Made by a program: the position numbers and the translations under genes
Source: Lachnotalea sp. AF33-28
GTDB lineage: Bacteria; Bacillota; Clostridia; Lachnospirales; Lachnospiraceae
Direction: 5' to 3'
Assembly (NCBI RefSeq): GCF_003477885.1
Contig: NZ_QUEE01000012.1
Span: forward strand, 61,488 to 125,487
Length of the DNA: 64,000 nucleotides
Notes under the pieces: generated by a model
Database searches by the model: none
What the model was told of the DNA's origin: nothing
What the model saw: only the letters and a program-made list of their open reading frames with translations
Shown: one piece after another, positions 42,829 to 51,931 of the stretch
Position numbering within the stretch: position 1 is the stretch's first letter
Layout: each line of letters opens with the position of its first letter

Positions 42829-44115
42829 TTACGTTCTGCCCCCGTCGAAATAAACAGGATTGGACACCGCACGCACCCGTTCCCTGCCAAATATCCTCCG
42901 AACGACGATCAGATATGCGAACCGCCATTCACCCACCGGCACACAAAGCTCTGCGGCCCCGTTCTTCCATGCGCCTGTTTCCGCCGCAATGCCCCGGTCG
43001 GTCACGAGACGCAGGCGCATGCCCTTGTGCCCGCGCTCGGCGCGGCAGCGCAGCATGGGGACATCCCCATGGGACACGGTCTGCCCGAAGATCACATCCT
43101 GTTTTGGCAGAGAGAGCTTTACGCCCCGGACAGAAGAGGTCACGTAGCTGTGTCCGTGCCGCAGCGCGTCGAGGATATCGGCGGCGGATGGGGATTGTGC
43201 ATATACGCAGGTGACCGGTCTCGCAAACCTCACCGGGCTTAAGTCCCGGTGATAATCGCTGCCGCCCACTGCGGGAATCCGCCGTCCGTCGGAAAGCAGG
43301 CCGTGCCACCAGCGGATTGCGTCGGTGTTTACCTTCCTCATCGGTCCGTTCCATATCTCCGCCATCTCAAACTGGCTTACATCCTTCCAAAGATAGGGGC
43401 AGAGAGGGCATTTCGGATGATTCACCGATATAACGGCGCCGTTATCCCTCACCTGCTTAAGAAGCTGCTGCATCTCCTGTTCGCTGTTTGCCACAAAGGA
43501 GTTGTCAAACGGCGCGGGCACTCCGAAAAAGTTCATATGTCCTTTGTAATGTGTCCATTCCACCGCCGGTATGAAGGTCAGCCCCGAGATTTTTGGAAGG
43601 CTGAAATTCTCGCTGTAGTTATTGTGGTCTGAGACCGCGATGAAATCCAGGCCGGTTTTCTGTGCCTTTTTTGCCAGCGTATAGACATCTTTGCGCCCGT
43701 CCGACGCGGTGGAGTGCATATGCAGATCTCCGGTCAGCCAGCGGGCCTGCCGGGGGGTGAAGCGGATTTCATACCGCACCTTTAGCGGAGGAGTCAGTAT
43801 CCTGTAAGCGCCGATCAGGATGTGCCAGGTGCCGGGGGAAAGCTTTGTCATCCGGTAGCCGGGCGTGGCCTCATAGCACCCGATGCTCACAGAACTTCTC
43901 GCGCTTCCTGACCATCCGAGAAATTGCCCTTTTTCGTCCATAAGGCCAAGGTCCACCACGTTGTTACCCCTTTTTTTATCACGCAGATAGCTGTAAGAGA
44001 CAGTCAGAAGCTCCATGCCGGGAGGCATTTCAAAGGGGATGGCATAATATTGCCCTTCCCGATCTTTTTCGATGACATGTTCAATGATCTGTGTTACAGG
44101 ACTGTTCTTTTCCAT
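42829..44115 (-). CDS. PHP-domain metallo-phosphoesterase (CehA/McbA-like)
   Basis: A 428-residue protein. An N-terminal beta-rich domain (to about residue 150) is followed by a PHP metal-dependent hydrolase domain: DLHMHSTASDG (HxH), FIAVSDHNNY, PAVEWTHYKGHMNFFG, ISVNHPKCP and GGSDYHRD give the usual set of His/Asp/Glu ligands. This layout matches CehA/McbA-family hydrolases that act on phosphoesters or carbamate-like esters. It starts at the ATG at 44115, 4 nt behind the DUF5054 stop, with GGTGA as ribosome site. It is the last gene of the minus-strand operon that begins with the GPH symporter at 48381. The role in glycan use is not known. Confidence 0.85.
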   Translation of the reverse strand: MEKNSPVTQIIEHVIEKDREGQYYAIPFEMPPGMELLTVSYSYLRDKKRGNNVVDLGLMDEKGQFLGWSGSARSSVSIGCYEATPGYRMTKLSPGTWHILIGAYRILTPPLKVRYEIRFTPRQARWLTGDLHMHSTASDGRKDVYTLAKKAQKTGLDFIAVSDHNNYSENFSLPKISGLTFIPAVEWTHYKGHMNFFGVPAPFDNSFVANSEQEMQQLLKQVRDNGAVISVNHPKCPLCPYLWKDVSQFEMAEIWNGPMRKVNTDAIRWWHGLLSDGRRIPAVGGSDYHRDLSPVRFARPVTCVYAQSPSAADILDALRHGHSYVTSSVRGVKLSLPKQDVIFGQTVSHGDVPMLRCRAERGHKGMRLRLVTDRGIAAETGAWKNGAAELCVPVGEWRFAYLIVVRRIFGRERVRAVSNPVYFDGGRT

Positions 44116-44119
44116 AACT

Positions 44120-46195
44120 TCACCGCCAATCAAATTTTGTTACAAAACAAAAGCGCATATCTTCTTCAAACCACTGCTTAAAGTTGGTTCCCCACCGGTT
44201 GTTGAACAGGTTGAACCAGAAACCCTCACCGCAGTCCGGGCATGAATCGTCCGTCTGATACAGGCTGCGTCCCCCGACGGATACCAGCGGGGCGTCCATA
44301 GGATATATGGCTGCCGCACCGTCTTTCGATGTTCCCCGCAGAGCTTCGCAGCAGTGCATCCGCCGCGCACCGCCGGATACGACCTGATCCGGACAGATCT
44401 GCCGCCCCAGCTTTTGAAGCGTCCAATGCCGGCAGCCCGGCAGAGGGTTCATATAAAGCCACAGCGCCTCAGGGCTTCTTATGGCGTCCTTATCCTGCCA
44501 GTACAGCGTGGTGACGATTTGGTCCGGTTCAAATACATGCCGGATAAAGATGCGGCGCGGACAACCGTACAGTCTGACCGCTTCCTCATTGCCAAGCATA
44601 CATACCGTCAGGCTGTTTTCTCCGCATTCGGCGGTTACCGGCTCCGCGTAAAAGCAGGCGTCCCGGATGCCGGACTCATACTCCAGCCCTGGTTTGCCAA
44701 AATCAAATTCCGCCCAGTGCCGGTTCTGTTCCATATCCCTGCCATAGGTCTCCAAACAGGTTTGTACCGTTTCGGCGCTGAAGGTCTCATATGCGAACAT
44801 TCCGAGGCAGAGCGTGCGGCGGATTCCACTTTCCCGGTGTTCCAGACAGGTGATCTGGCCGTATTTGCCGAGATGCACGCGCCAGCCGCCGATGTCCGCC
44901 GTGAATCCTTCTGTGATCCTGACGGAAGAGCTCTGGCGATGCGGGAAATGCGGAGGCTTCCAGGACAGGGCGAGGCGCGCTTTGGCGGCCAGTTCCGGAG
45001 GGAGGGCGCAGATGGCGTCTTCGATATACTTGCGCTGTTCGTCATGGGACTGTTCGAACAGGCGGTAGGAGGACTGGCAGTTATCGCTGCCGCGATAACG
45101 GATTAATTCCGGCATCAGCTGATCCGCCAGCGCCTGTTCACGGGGGCCTGCGGCCAGCAGGCGGTAGGAGGTGATATCCCGGGCTCTCGCGCCTGCGAAG
45201 GCTTCTTTATTCCAGTGAGTGAAATCCAGCAGATATTTCTTGGTGTCCATTCCCCAGGTGTGTTCCGCAGTTAAGAGCAGCGGCAGCATAAAGTTCCCGT
45301 ACCAGGATTCGCCTCCGGTTATCCGACCGCCCTCAAGCCATCGGGATTTCAAGGCCAGAAGCCTGCGCAGGGCGGAAACCTTAAGCGGGTCGCTTCCCAC
45401 GCCGTGTATCCAGGTATCTCCGATTTCCTGATCCAAAACCGGCAGAGTCTCCCTTACGGAGCGGATTGCCCGGGCGAAATCGTCAAGGGTGCCGGCTTCA
45501 ATGCGGGCGTTAGGATATTTCGCGGCAAGGCGTTTATATTCCTGCTCCAGCAAATCTTCATCCGGCGGCCCCATATTATCCTGCGAATGAAAAAATTCCA
45601 GCGCCGTACCATTGTCCAGTACGGCCGCCTCCCCATAATCGGCGGCGTAGCTGACCGCGATCTCATGTTCCTGAAAGCGCCAGCGAAACAGCGGGGGCAC
45701 ATTGGGAACCCGGGAACTGGCATTGACGCCTATATGCAGATATTCTATGCCGTGCTTTGCAAGCAGCGGCACCATGGCGGCGGTATGACCGGGCACATCG
45801 GTCATCTTGGCGGCTAGGGTGTGAACGTCAAAACGCCGGTCCAGATCCTGCCCGATTAAGAGGCCGTATTCCATTAAATCAGCATCCATCAGCTCGGTAT
45901 GGGTGGTGCAGGGCAGGCCGTGCCAGCGGACATAGCCTAGGCGCGCCGCCTCTTCAAAAAGTGTCCGTTCCTTTGGGGCTGCAGTGCGAAGATAATGCAT
46001 GGGCAGAAAAGAGCCGACTGTCCAGACGAAGCGTTTCTTACTGGGCGTATTCACGCGGAGGGCCAGCTGCACCGCCGATGGGATAAAGCTTTTGCAGTAA
46101 CGATCCAGCACTTCCTCTGCCAGAGCCGTGAATCCGATATCCAGATGTGTTTTAAATACAACAATGACCTGTTTTACCAATTTATTTTCCATCAT
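44120..46195 (-). CDS. GH38-like alpha-mannosidase-related protein (DUF5054)
   Basis: A 691-residue protein that I place in DUF5054, a relative of GH38 alpha-mannosidases. All four expected metal-site positions are kept: His17 and Asp19 in FKTHLDIGFT, Asp133 in MTDVPGHTAAM (the nucleophile/metal Asp of GH38) and His384 in FEQSHDEQRKY. A TIM-like N-terminal domain, helical bundle and C-terminal beta domain (ending NNRWGTNFKQWFEED) follow the GH38 plan, though the length is shorter than typical GH38 (800-1000). It has no signal peptide. Two adjacent ATGs (46195, 46192) are possible starts. It is encoded with a ChbG-type deacetylase and a symporter, suggesting hydrolysis of an imported acetylated glycoside (inference). 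Confidence 0.8.
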   Translation of the reverse strand: MMENKLVKQVIVVFKTHLDIGFTALAEEVLDRYCKSFIPSAVQLALRVNTPSKKRFVWTVGSFLPMHYLRTAAPKERTLFEEAARLGYVRWHGLPCTTHTELMDADLMEYGLLIGQDLDRRFDVHTLAAKMTDVPGHTAAMVPLLAKHGIEYLHIGVNASSRVPNVPPLFRWRFQEHEIAVSYAADYGEAAVLDNGTALEFFHSQDNMGPPDEDLLEQEYKRLAAKYPNARIEAGTLDDFARAIRSVRETLPVLDQEIGDTWIHGVGSDPLKVSALRRLLALKSRWLEGGRITGGESWYGNFMLPLLLTAEHTWGMDTKKYLLDFTHWNKEAFAGARARDITSYRLLAAGPREQALADQLMPELIRYRGSDNCQSSYRLFEQSHDEQRKYIEDAICALPPELAAKARLALSWKPPHFPHRQSSSVRITEGFTADIGGWRVHLGKYGQITCLEHRESGIRRTLCLGMFAYETFSAETVQTCLETYGRDMEQNRHWAEFDFGKPGLEYESGIRDACFYAEPVTAECGENSLTVCMLGNEEAVRLYGCPRRIFIRHVFEPDQIVTTLYWQDKDAIRSPEALWLYMNPLPGCRHWTLQKLGRQICPDQVVSGGARRMHCCEALRGTSKDGAAAIYPMDAPLVSVGGRSLYQTDDSCPDCGEGFWFNLFNNRWGTNFKQWFEEDMRFCFVTKFDWR

Positions 46196-46201
46196 CGTCC
46201 G

Positions 46202-47074
46202 TCACTTTACAAGAGAAGAAAAATCGCGCCAGGAGATCAGCGTAAAACCCAGTTTTTGAGCCAGCTGTGTCAGATCTCCGCTTTTTAGGTATTCGTATTC
46301 CCAGACCCTTTTCTGCCACTCCGCGTTTCGTTTGAGCATTTCTTCATCCGGCAGCGCCGGGTGCAGAAAGACTTCCGTGACCCCGCCGCCGCATCCGGAT
46401 AGCTGTGTTTCGTAGTAGGCTTTCAGGCTGCTGTAATGATCAATCCGGGCCACCGGATGGGGTTCGGAGTAAAAATCGTCCGGCAGGGATACTCCGTACA
46501 GACCGGCGCAGCCGCAGACCGCCCTGTGGGCGATTCGCAGGGCAGCGCCGGGACGTTTTTCAAACTGCCGTTCCATAAAGCGGCCGTTTCGTCCGAAACG
46601 GAAGGGCAGACGGTATTTGCGGCAGAGGCGAAATGCATTCAGAAAGAACAGGCGCCCGTTTATGCCGTACAAAGTGCCGCCGTGGCTGTCCGCGTGATCC
46701 GGCGTGCAGCCGCAGGAAACCAGAAAGCGGTACTGTGCGTCAAGTTCCGCGCTGACATCACGGCTGTCCGCCCTCTTTACGGCCTGCGTGCCATAAGCCA
46801 GCAGGCCGTCCTCAAGCAGGCTGCGGGATTTGTCCGCACCTGCTTGAGGGGGCCATCTGTCCGAACCTCCCCATTCCGAATGCAGCGTCCAGTGTACGCC
46901 CACAGACCATCCGTGCTGCGCCGCCATCCGGCAGGCCTCCCCTGCCTTTGATGCGGGTGCCAGTATGCCGGCCGAGGTGATGTGCTCCGAAGAAAACAGC
47001 TCGGCAATCGCATCGTTTGTGCTGCTGTTTAAGCCGAAATCGTCCGCGCTGACGATCAGATACCGGCCGTTCAT
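46202..47074 (-). CDS. ChbG/HpnK (YdjC)-family deacetylase
   Basis: A 290-residue carbohydrate deacetylase of the YdjC type. It shows the metal Asp pair in IVSADDFGLN and the metal His and partner in DHADSHGGTLYG, with VGVHWTLHS before it. Members remove acetyl groups from diacetylchitobiose or similar N-acetyl sugars. Its start overlaps the symporter stop by 4 bp and its stop lies 6 nt before the DUF5054 start, so all three are tightly coupled. Start context is fixed by the ATGA overlap. Confidence 0.88.
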   Translation of the reverse strand: MNGRYLIVSADDFGLNSSTNDAIAELFSSEHITSAGILAPASKAGEACRMAAQHGWSVGVHWTLHSEWGGSDRWPPQAGADKSRSLLEDGLLAYGTQAVKRADSRDVSAELDAQYRFLVSCGCTPDHADSHGGTLYGINGRLFFLNAFRLCRKYRLPFRFGRNGRFMERQFEKRPGAALRIAHRAVCGCAGLYGVSLPDDFYSEPHPVARIDHYSSLKAYYETQLSGCGGGVTEVFLHPALPDEEMLKRNAEWQKRVWEYEYLKSGDLTQLAQKLGFTLISWRDFSSLVK

Positions 47075-48381
47075 AGAGCGCCGTCCGCCCTGCCGGGTTT
47101 TGTTCCGTCACCGTCCAGCTCCGGAAATTTTAAGAAACGGGAGCATAACACGCTTAGTATCATTGCACAGAAAGGGAAGATGACCAGCAGGAACCTGGCG
47201 GCCTGTGCCGGATGCGGTCCGGGCACATCCCCGCTTTCAAACCCGTAGAGAGAACCTACTAAGAGGAATGCGAGGCTGGTGAACAGGCCGCTTAAACGGT
47301 TCATGAATCCCATCGCGCTGGCATAGGTGCCTTCACGTTTCAGTCCGTGTATGCGGCAGTCCTCATCCATGATGCGGGCTCCTACCAGATCCATGGTGGT
47401 GATCACGCCTGCAAAGCCGATGCCCACCGCCACACAGCCGCAGATCGCGCTGACTAAACCGGAGGCGAAATACAGCGGAATAAAGGACAGGCCCATGAAG
47501 ATCAAGGCGGTCCGCCATACCGGCATCAGCGTAAATTTTTTAACCAGATGCGCCCATATGGCCACGCAGCCCATGGCCAGCAGAAGCACCACGCCCAGAA
47601 GCACCGTGTTGGCGATGCCGCTAAGCCCCAGCGTGTACTGTACATAGAAGGGAACCGCCGCCATGACAAGGGCCATCGCCGCGCTGTAAAACGCGTTGGT
47701 GAGGCCGTAGATCCAAAATTTGGGGTTGGTGAGCATATCCTTCAGGGTATTAAGGAGACGCGGTTTTTCCACGCTGGCATCGGCCGCAGGCTCATGGCAT
47801 CCCAGCGCCATAAACAGGATGACAGCGCCGGCCAGGAGTCCGTAGATGAGAGCGGTCGTTCCGTAACCCAGCTTGTCGGTGACAACAGGGGTGAGAGCGA
47901 TGCTGATCACCATCGCAACCAGCTGAAAGGCCTGCCGGAGAGCGTTTGTTTTAGCCCGTTCGGTGTCGGTTTTGAACATCTCGGGAAAGAGAGCGGCATA
48001 ATTGGCATTGATCAGGGAATCCAGTGTGCCTGTCAGTATGTACATGAGCAGCATGTATGCAAAGACGCTGCCGGGCCCGATAAAGGAGGGAACATTGAAA
48101 AATCCGATGAACGAAAGCACCAGCAGCGGAGTTCCAATCACCAGCCACAGACGCCGGCGCCCCCAGCGTGTGCGTGTGCGGTCGGAAAGAAAGCCGTATA
48201 CCGGATTATCGATAGCATCGACAAAGGTGTAGATGAAGAGTACCAGTGCGAGCTGTGAGGTGGTGACACCCCGGCCCATCACATAGAAAGCGGCGGCATA
48301 GGTTTTAAACATATTGATGGGGATGGATGTGCCGAACATGCCGACCGCATAGCGCAGAGAACTGGTTTTCCTGTCAGACAT
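47071..48381 (-). CDS. GPH-family glycoside/cation symporter
   Basis: A 436-residue MFS-type carrier with about 12 helices. The glycoside-pentoside-hexuronide (GPH) signature is seen in DAIDNPVYGFLSDRTRTRWGRRRLWL. An AGGAGG ribosome site precedes the ATG. It is the first gene of the minus-strand operon, so it likely imports the glycoside processed by the deacetylase, the DUF5054 protein and the PHP enzyme. The gene is divergent from the GntR/LacI-type regulator, with two copies of a palindrome between them. Confidence 0.9.
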   Translation of the reverse strand: MSDRKTSSLRYAVGMFGTSIPINMFKTYAAAFYVMGRGVTTSQLALVLFIYTFVDAIDNPVYGFLSDRTRTRWGRRRLWLVIGTPLLVLSFIGFFNVPSFIGPGSVFAYMLLMYILTGTLDSLINANYAALFPEMFKTDTERAKTNALRQAFQLVAMVISIALTPVVTDKLGYGTTALIYGLLAGAVILFMALGCHEPAADASVEKPRLLNTLKDMLTNPKFWIYGLTNAFYSAAMALVMAAVPFYVQYTLGLSGIANTVLLGVVLLLAMGCVAIWAHLVKKFTLMPVWRTALIFMGLSFIPLYFASGLVSAICGCVAVGIGFAGVITTMDLVGARIMDEDCRIHGLKREGTYASAMGFMNRLSGLFTSLAFLLVGSLYGFESGDVPGPHPAQAARFLLVIFPFCAMILSVLCSRFLKFPELDGDGTKPGRADGAL

Positions 48382-48555
48382 AATAGACCTCCTGTGTTTT
48401 GTATTGATTTCATATTAACATATTAAATATATATAGTAAATAATGTTTTAAATTTTACAGCGTGAATAATCGGCCGCATGATTTCGAAAACAGTGGATAC
48501 AGCTGTGTATACATGCCATTCTGCACGCGGCTTAACCGACAGCTGCAAATAATAA

Positions 48556-48623
48556 AAAACATGTTTTATTAAAACGGCCGTAAAATGATGTTGAAAAAAA
48601 CATGTTTTATGATAACATATAAT
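48556..48623. promoter_or_regulatory. Two identical 12-bp palindromes and a -10 box
   Basis: AAAACATGTTTT occurs at 48556-48567 and 48597-48608, 41 bp apart centre to centre (about four helical turns). A TATAAT box at 48618-48623 follows for the + strand regulator gene; TTGAAA at 48591-48596 is the nearest -35 but the spacing of 21 is long. The sites lie in the 323-nt divergent gap and are good candidates for binding by the GntR/PBP regulator at 48705. The rest of the gap is AT-rich; I see no other defined feature. Confidence 0.7.
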
Positions 48624-48704
48624 ATATAAAGGATTCACCGATTTAAAAAACGGACCGGGCCGGGGCAGCCGGACGGATATTGTGGCGGAAATGAGGGGTA
48701 TGGC

Positions 48705-49811
48705 ATGTCTAAAACCGATTTTTTATACCGGAAAGTATACGATGGAATTTTAATGGTGATTCAGCAGCAGCATCTCCTGCCGGGGCAGAAGCTGCCTTGT
48801 GCCGCATCGCTGATGGAGGAATACGGTGTGAGCCGCATAACGGTGGATAAAGCGCTGGCTTTGCTGGTGCAGGAGGGATATCTTAAGCGGGTTCCCGGAC
48901 AGGGCAGCTTTGTGGAAGACAAGACATCCGCTCCGGTTCCGTCTAAGCCCAATGGACTGAAGGTAATCGGAGTAGTCCTGGAACATGTATCGACGCCCTT
49001 TGGACTGGATATGATGTACCGTCTGGAGCTTAGCGCCGCTGAAAACGGATACAGAACCCTGGTGAGGTTCTCCCTGGGAGACCGGAAGAAGGAGACGGAG
49101 GAGATCGAATTTCTGTTGAGTCTGGGAATCGAAGGGCTCATTATCATGCCATGCCACGGAAAACATTATAATCCGTCCCTGCTGAAATTATATCTGGAAG
49201 GTTTTCCTGTTGTCATGGTGGATAAAAATATGCAGGGGATCAAGCTCCCATCTGTGCGCACGGATAATGCGGCGGCAGTCCGGCTCATGGTGGAGACATT
49301 GGCAAAACAGGGCAGCCGGTGTATCGCGCTGCTGACATCGGATGATGCCAATGCGGTTTCAGTCAGGGAACGCCGCAGGGGATTTATTGACGGCATTGAT
49401 GCCGCCGGTGTTACGGAGGCCGGCATATTTCCGCTTCCTTTAAAGAATACGCGGGAAGAGCTGCTTTCCAGCGACCCGCCGGCCGAAGTGGTGGAAGACA
49501 TCCGCCGATCCCTGGAAATCTGCGGGAGCGAAGCGGACGCGGTGATATGCGCGGAGTACAGCATCCTCCCTCCGCTTCTTCGCGTATTGGAGGAAAATTG
49601 CATCATGCCGGATCGGGATCTGCGCATCGCGGTGGTCGATGAGGACTATCTTGCGCCGGAGGGGTACCGTTTCCTTCATGTGAAGCAGGATGAGGCGGCC
49701 ATCGCCGGGAAGGCGGTCGAGCTGCTTATGATGCGGATCCAGAAAAAAACGGTGAATAAAGAAGACTTTCTGATCCCGGCGGTGCTTAAACTGCAGAAGA
49801 GCAGGAGATGA
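48705..49811 (+). CDS. GntR-type repressor with LacI-like sugar-binding domain (AraR-like)
   Basis: A 368-residue regulator of AraR architecture. The N-terminal GntR winged helix covers residues 1-72 (LLPGQKLPCAASLMEEYGVSRITVDKALALL, then GQGSFV). The rest is a periplasmic-binding-protein/LacI-type effector domain (IGVVLEHVSTPFGLDMM, GIEGLIIMPCHG, GFPVVMVDKNM, VRTDNAAAVRLMVE). A sugar effector would release it from DNA. It is divergent from the symporter operon and preceded by twin palindromes, so it most likely represses that operon and itself (inference). Confidence 0.92.
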   Translation: MSKTDFLYRKVYDGILMVIQQQHLLPGQKLPCAASLMEEYGVSRITVDKALALLVQEGYLKRVPGQGSFVEDKTSAPVPSKPNGLKVIGVVLEHVSTPFGLDMMYRLELSAAENGYRTLVRFSLGDRKKETEEIEFLLSLGIEGLIIMPCHGKHYNPSLLKLYLEGFPVVMVDKNMQGIKLPSVRTDNAAAVRLMVETLAKQGSRCIALLTSDDANAVSVRERRRGFIDGIDAAGVTEAGIFPLPLKNTREELLSSDPPAEVVEDIRRSLEICGSEADAVICAEYSILPPLLRVLEENCIMPDRDLRIAVVDEDYLAPEGYRFLHVKQDEAAIAGKAVELLMMRIQKKTVNKEDFLIPAVLKLQKSRR

Positions 49812-49831
49812 AGCAGAAAATTTTCTCCTTG

Positions 49832-49860
49832 TTGCGGTACGGTTGTGAAAAGTATATAAT
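49832..49860 (+). promoter_or_regulatory. Promoter of the diguanylate cyclase gene
   Basis: TTGCGG (49832-49837), 17-nt spacer, perfect TATAAT (49855-49860). It lies 58 nt before the start codon, which has GGAGG five bases upstream. Confidence 0.75.
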
Positions 49861-49918
49861 TAAAAAAGGATGATATTGACCCGGTAACAGCGTATAAAAA
49901 ATTGGGCGGAGGTACAGA

Positions 49919-51871
49919 ATGAAAGATCGTATCTTACTGCAGACCAACCTTTGGGTCTGTCTGGTTATTATCGTAGGCTTTCTGATGACTGCGCTGCTGG
50001 GTTATCAGGCCAACTACAGTGCCTCAATAGAGAGTATTGAGCAGGTGTCCTCACTTACCTCCGAGGGGATATACTATAAGATTAATTCTATATTTTCTAA
50101 GCCTGTGAATGTATCCTTGACCATGGCAAACGACAGTCTGTTAAGGGATTTTCTCGCTAAGGAGGGCAGCCATCTGGATGATCCGGAGTATGTTGCCACG
50201 CTCCAGGAATACCTGAAGGGGTATCAGACGAAATACGGGTATGATTCGGTATTTCTGGTTTCGTCGGCTACGGCCAGATATTATAATTTCAATGGGCTGG
50301 ACCGCGTGCTGATTAAGGGTGATCCGGAGAATGTATGGTACTATGATGGACTGCTCTGTTCCGATGAAGAGTACAGCATGAATGTGGATAACGATGAAGT
50401 GGTGGGAGCGGAAAATGCGATCACCGTTTTTGTGAACTGTAAAATCCATGGGGAAAATGAAACGCTGTTAGGTGTTGTGGGAGTCGGCGTGCGGATTGAT
50501 TCCCTCCAGCAGATACTGCAGGATTATCAGGATAAATTCGGCATGAACGCCTGTTTGATTGATGATACGGGGATGATCGAGGTCTCCACGGAACATACGG
50601 GATATGAGCAGGTCAACCTGTTTGAGACGGACACCATTGAGCATGACAACAGACAGCAGATACTGGGCTGGAAGGAAGAAGGCAGCGCACACAGCTTTTG
50701 GAATACAGACGGAAGCGGCCATAAACAGGACTATATCATCACCCGTTACCTTCCGGAACTTCAGTGGCATCTGGTTGTGGAACGGGATACCGATGCGCTG
50801 GTCAATGAACTCTACAGACAGCTGGCGCTTTCGGTAGCTGTAATCGTGGTAATCCTTGCCCTCATACTGTTTCTGATCACCCATGTAATACGGCGTTTCA
50901 ATACGCAGATCGTACAGCTGACGCAGTCTGTTGAGCGGGAGCGGCAGTCGGTATTTGAGAAAGCGACGGAACAGCTCTTTGAAAATATTTATGAGCTGGA
51001 TATTACAAATAACCGGCCGGCGAACGATGTCACCGCAGCCTATTTTGAGAGCATTGGCGCCCCTTCGGGATCTACGTATGATAATGCGCTTCGCATTGTA
51101 GCGAAAAAACAGATTAAGGAAGAATTCCGTCAGGAATATCTGGATACGTTCCTTCCGGAAAAGGTGATGCAGGCCTACGGGCAGGGCAGGGAAAGCCTGT
51201 GCTGCGAAGTTATGATCACCAGGGACGGCACCCATTACTACTGGATGCGAATTACTGCGCGGCTTGTGAGATGGGAAACGGATCAGACGGTCCATATGCT
51301 TGTCTACCGCCAGAACATTGATGCGGAAAAACAGCAGGAACAAAAGATGCAGCAGCTGGCACAAATGGATGAGATGACCGGGTTGCTGACTAAGACTGCA
51401 ACCAAGCGCCGGATCGACCAGGTATTGAAGGAGTATCCGGAAGAGCGCTATGCATTCTTTATCTTTGATATTGATAAATTCAAACAAGCCAATGACCTGT
51501 ACGGCCATGCCTTCGGAGATTCGGTCATCCAGGCGTTTACAAAGACCATACGGGAAAATTTCCGCCGCACCGATATCCTCGGGCGGATCGGCGGCGATGA
51601 ATTTGTGGCATTTTTGCGAATAGAAGACTCTGGATGGGCAGAGAGCAAGGCATTTAACCTCTGTCAGGCGCTGAACCGTATGCATACCTGGTCCGATAGA
51701 AGCTGGCATGTATCGGCCAGCATCGGTGTGGCTTTTGCGCCAAAGGACGGCAAAGATTTCGATTCGCTTTACCGGAATGCGGACGCTGCGCTTTATGAGA
51801 CGAAGGAACGCAGCCGGGGCGGTTACACACTGTATCATGAGGATCCTGCCAAGGGGAGCACACAAGGGTAG
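49919..51871 (+). CDS. Membrane diguanylate cyclase with extracellular sensor
   Basis: A 650-residue protein. One membrane helix near residues 10-30 and another near 300-325 enclose a dCache-like extracellular sensor of about 270 residues. A PAS-like region (about 350-470) and a C-terminal GGDEF domain follow. The catalytic motif is intact (GGDEF, residues 558-562) and an inhibitory-site RxxD (RRTD) stands five residues before it, so it should make cyclic di-GMP under product control. No EAL domain is present. It has its own promoter, and a GH31 gene follows 60 nt downstream on the same strand, which suggests a sensor for extracellular sugar. Confidence 0.92.
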   Translation: MKDRILLQTNLWVCLVIIVGFLMTALLGYQANYSASIESIEQVSSLTSEGIYYKINSIFSKPVNVSLTMANDSLLRDFLAKEGSHLDDPEYVATLQEYLKGYQTKYGYDSVFLVSSATARYYNFNGLDRVLIKGDPENVWYYDGLLCSDEEYSMNVDNDEVVGAENAITVFVNCKIHGENETLLGVVGVGVRIDSLQQILQDYQDKFGMNACLIDDTGMIEVSTEHTGYEQVNLFETDTIEHDNRQQILGWKEEGSAHSFWNTDGSGHKQDYIITRYLPELQWHLVVERDTDALVNELYRQLALSVAVIVVILALILFLITHVIRRFNTQIVQLTQSVERERQSVFEKATEQLFENIYELDITNNRPANDVTAAYFESIGAPSGSTYDNALRIVAKKQIKEEFRQEYLDTFLPEKVMQAYGQGRESLCCEVMITRDGTHYYWMRITARLVRWETDQTVHMLVYRQNIDAEKQQEQKMQQLAQMDEMTGLLTKTATKRRIDQVLKEYPEERYAFFIFDIDKFKQANDLYGHAFGDSVIQAFTKTIRENFRRTDILGRIGGDEFVAFLRIEDSGWAESKAFNLCQALNRMHTWSDRSWHVSASIGVAFAPKDGKDFDSLYRNADAALYETKERSRGGYTLYHEDPAKGSTQG

Positions 51872-51931
51872 TCAATATTTTATAAGGGATGGCAGTGAAA
51901 TTAAAATATACACAGATATGAGGAGGAAACT

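Noticed and set aside
42748..43242. 164-codon + strand frame after lacZ
   Set aside because: It reads through the two-way terminator and then antisense to the PHP gene; its opening only repeats the lacZ end because of the 15-bp duplication.
44354..45106. 250-codon + strand frame opposite the DUF5054 gene
   Set aside because: Antisense shadow; the minus-strand gene keeps all expected metal ligands.
50468..51865. 465-codon minus-strand frame opposite the diguanylate cyclase
   Set aside because: Antisense shadow of an intact GGDEF protein; composition is His/Arg-rich and not protein-like.
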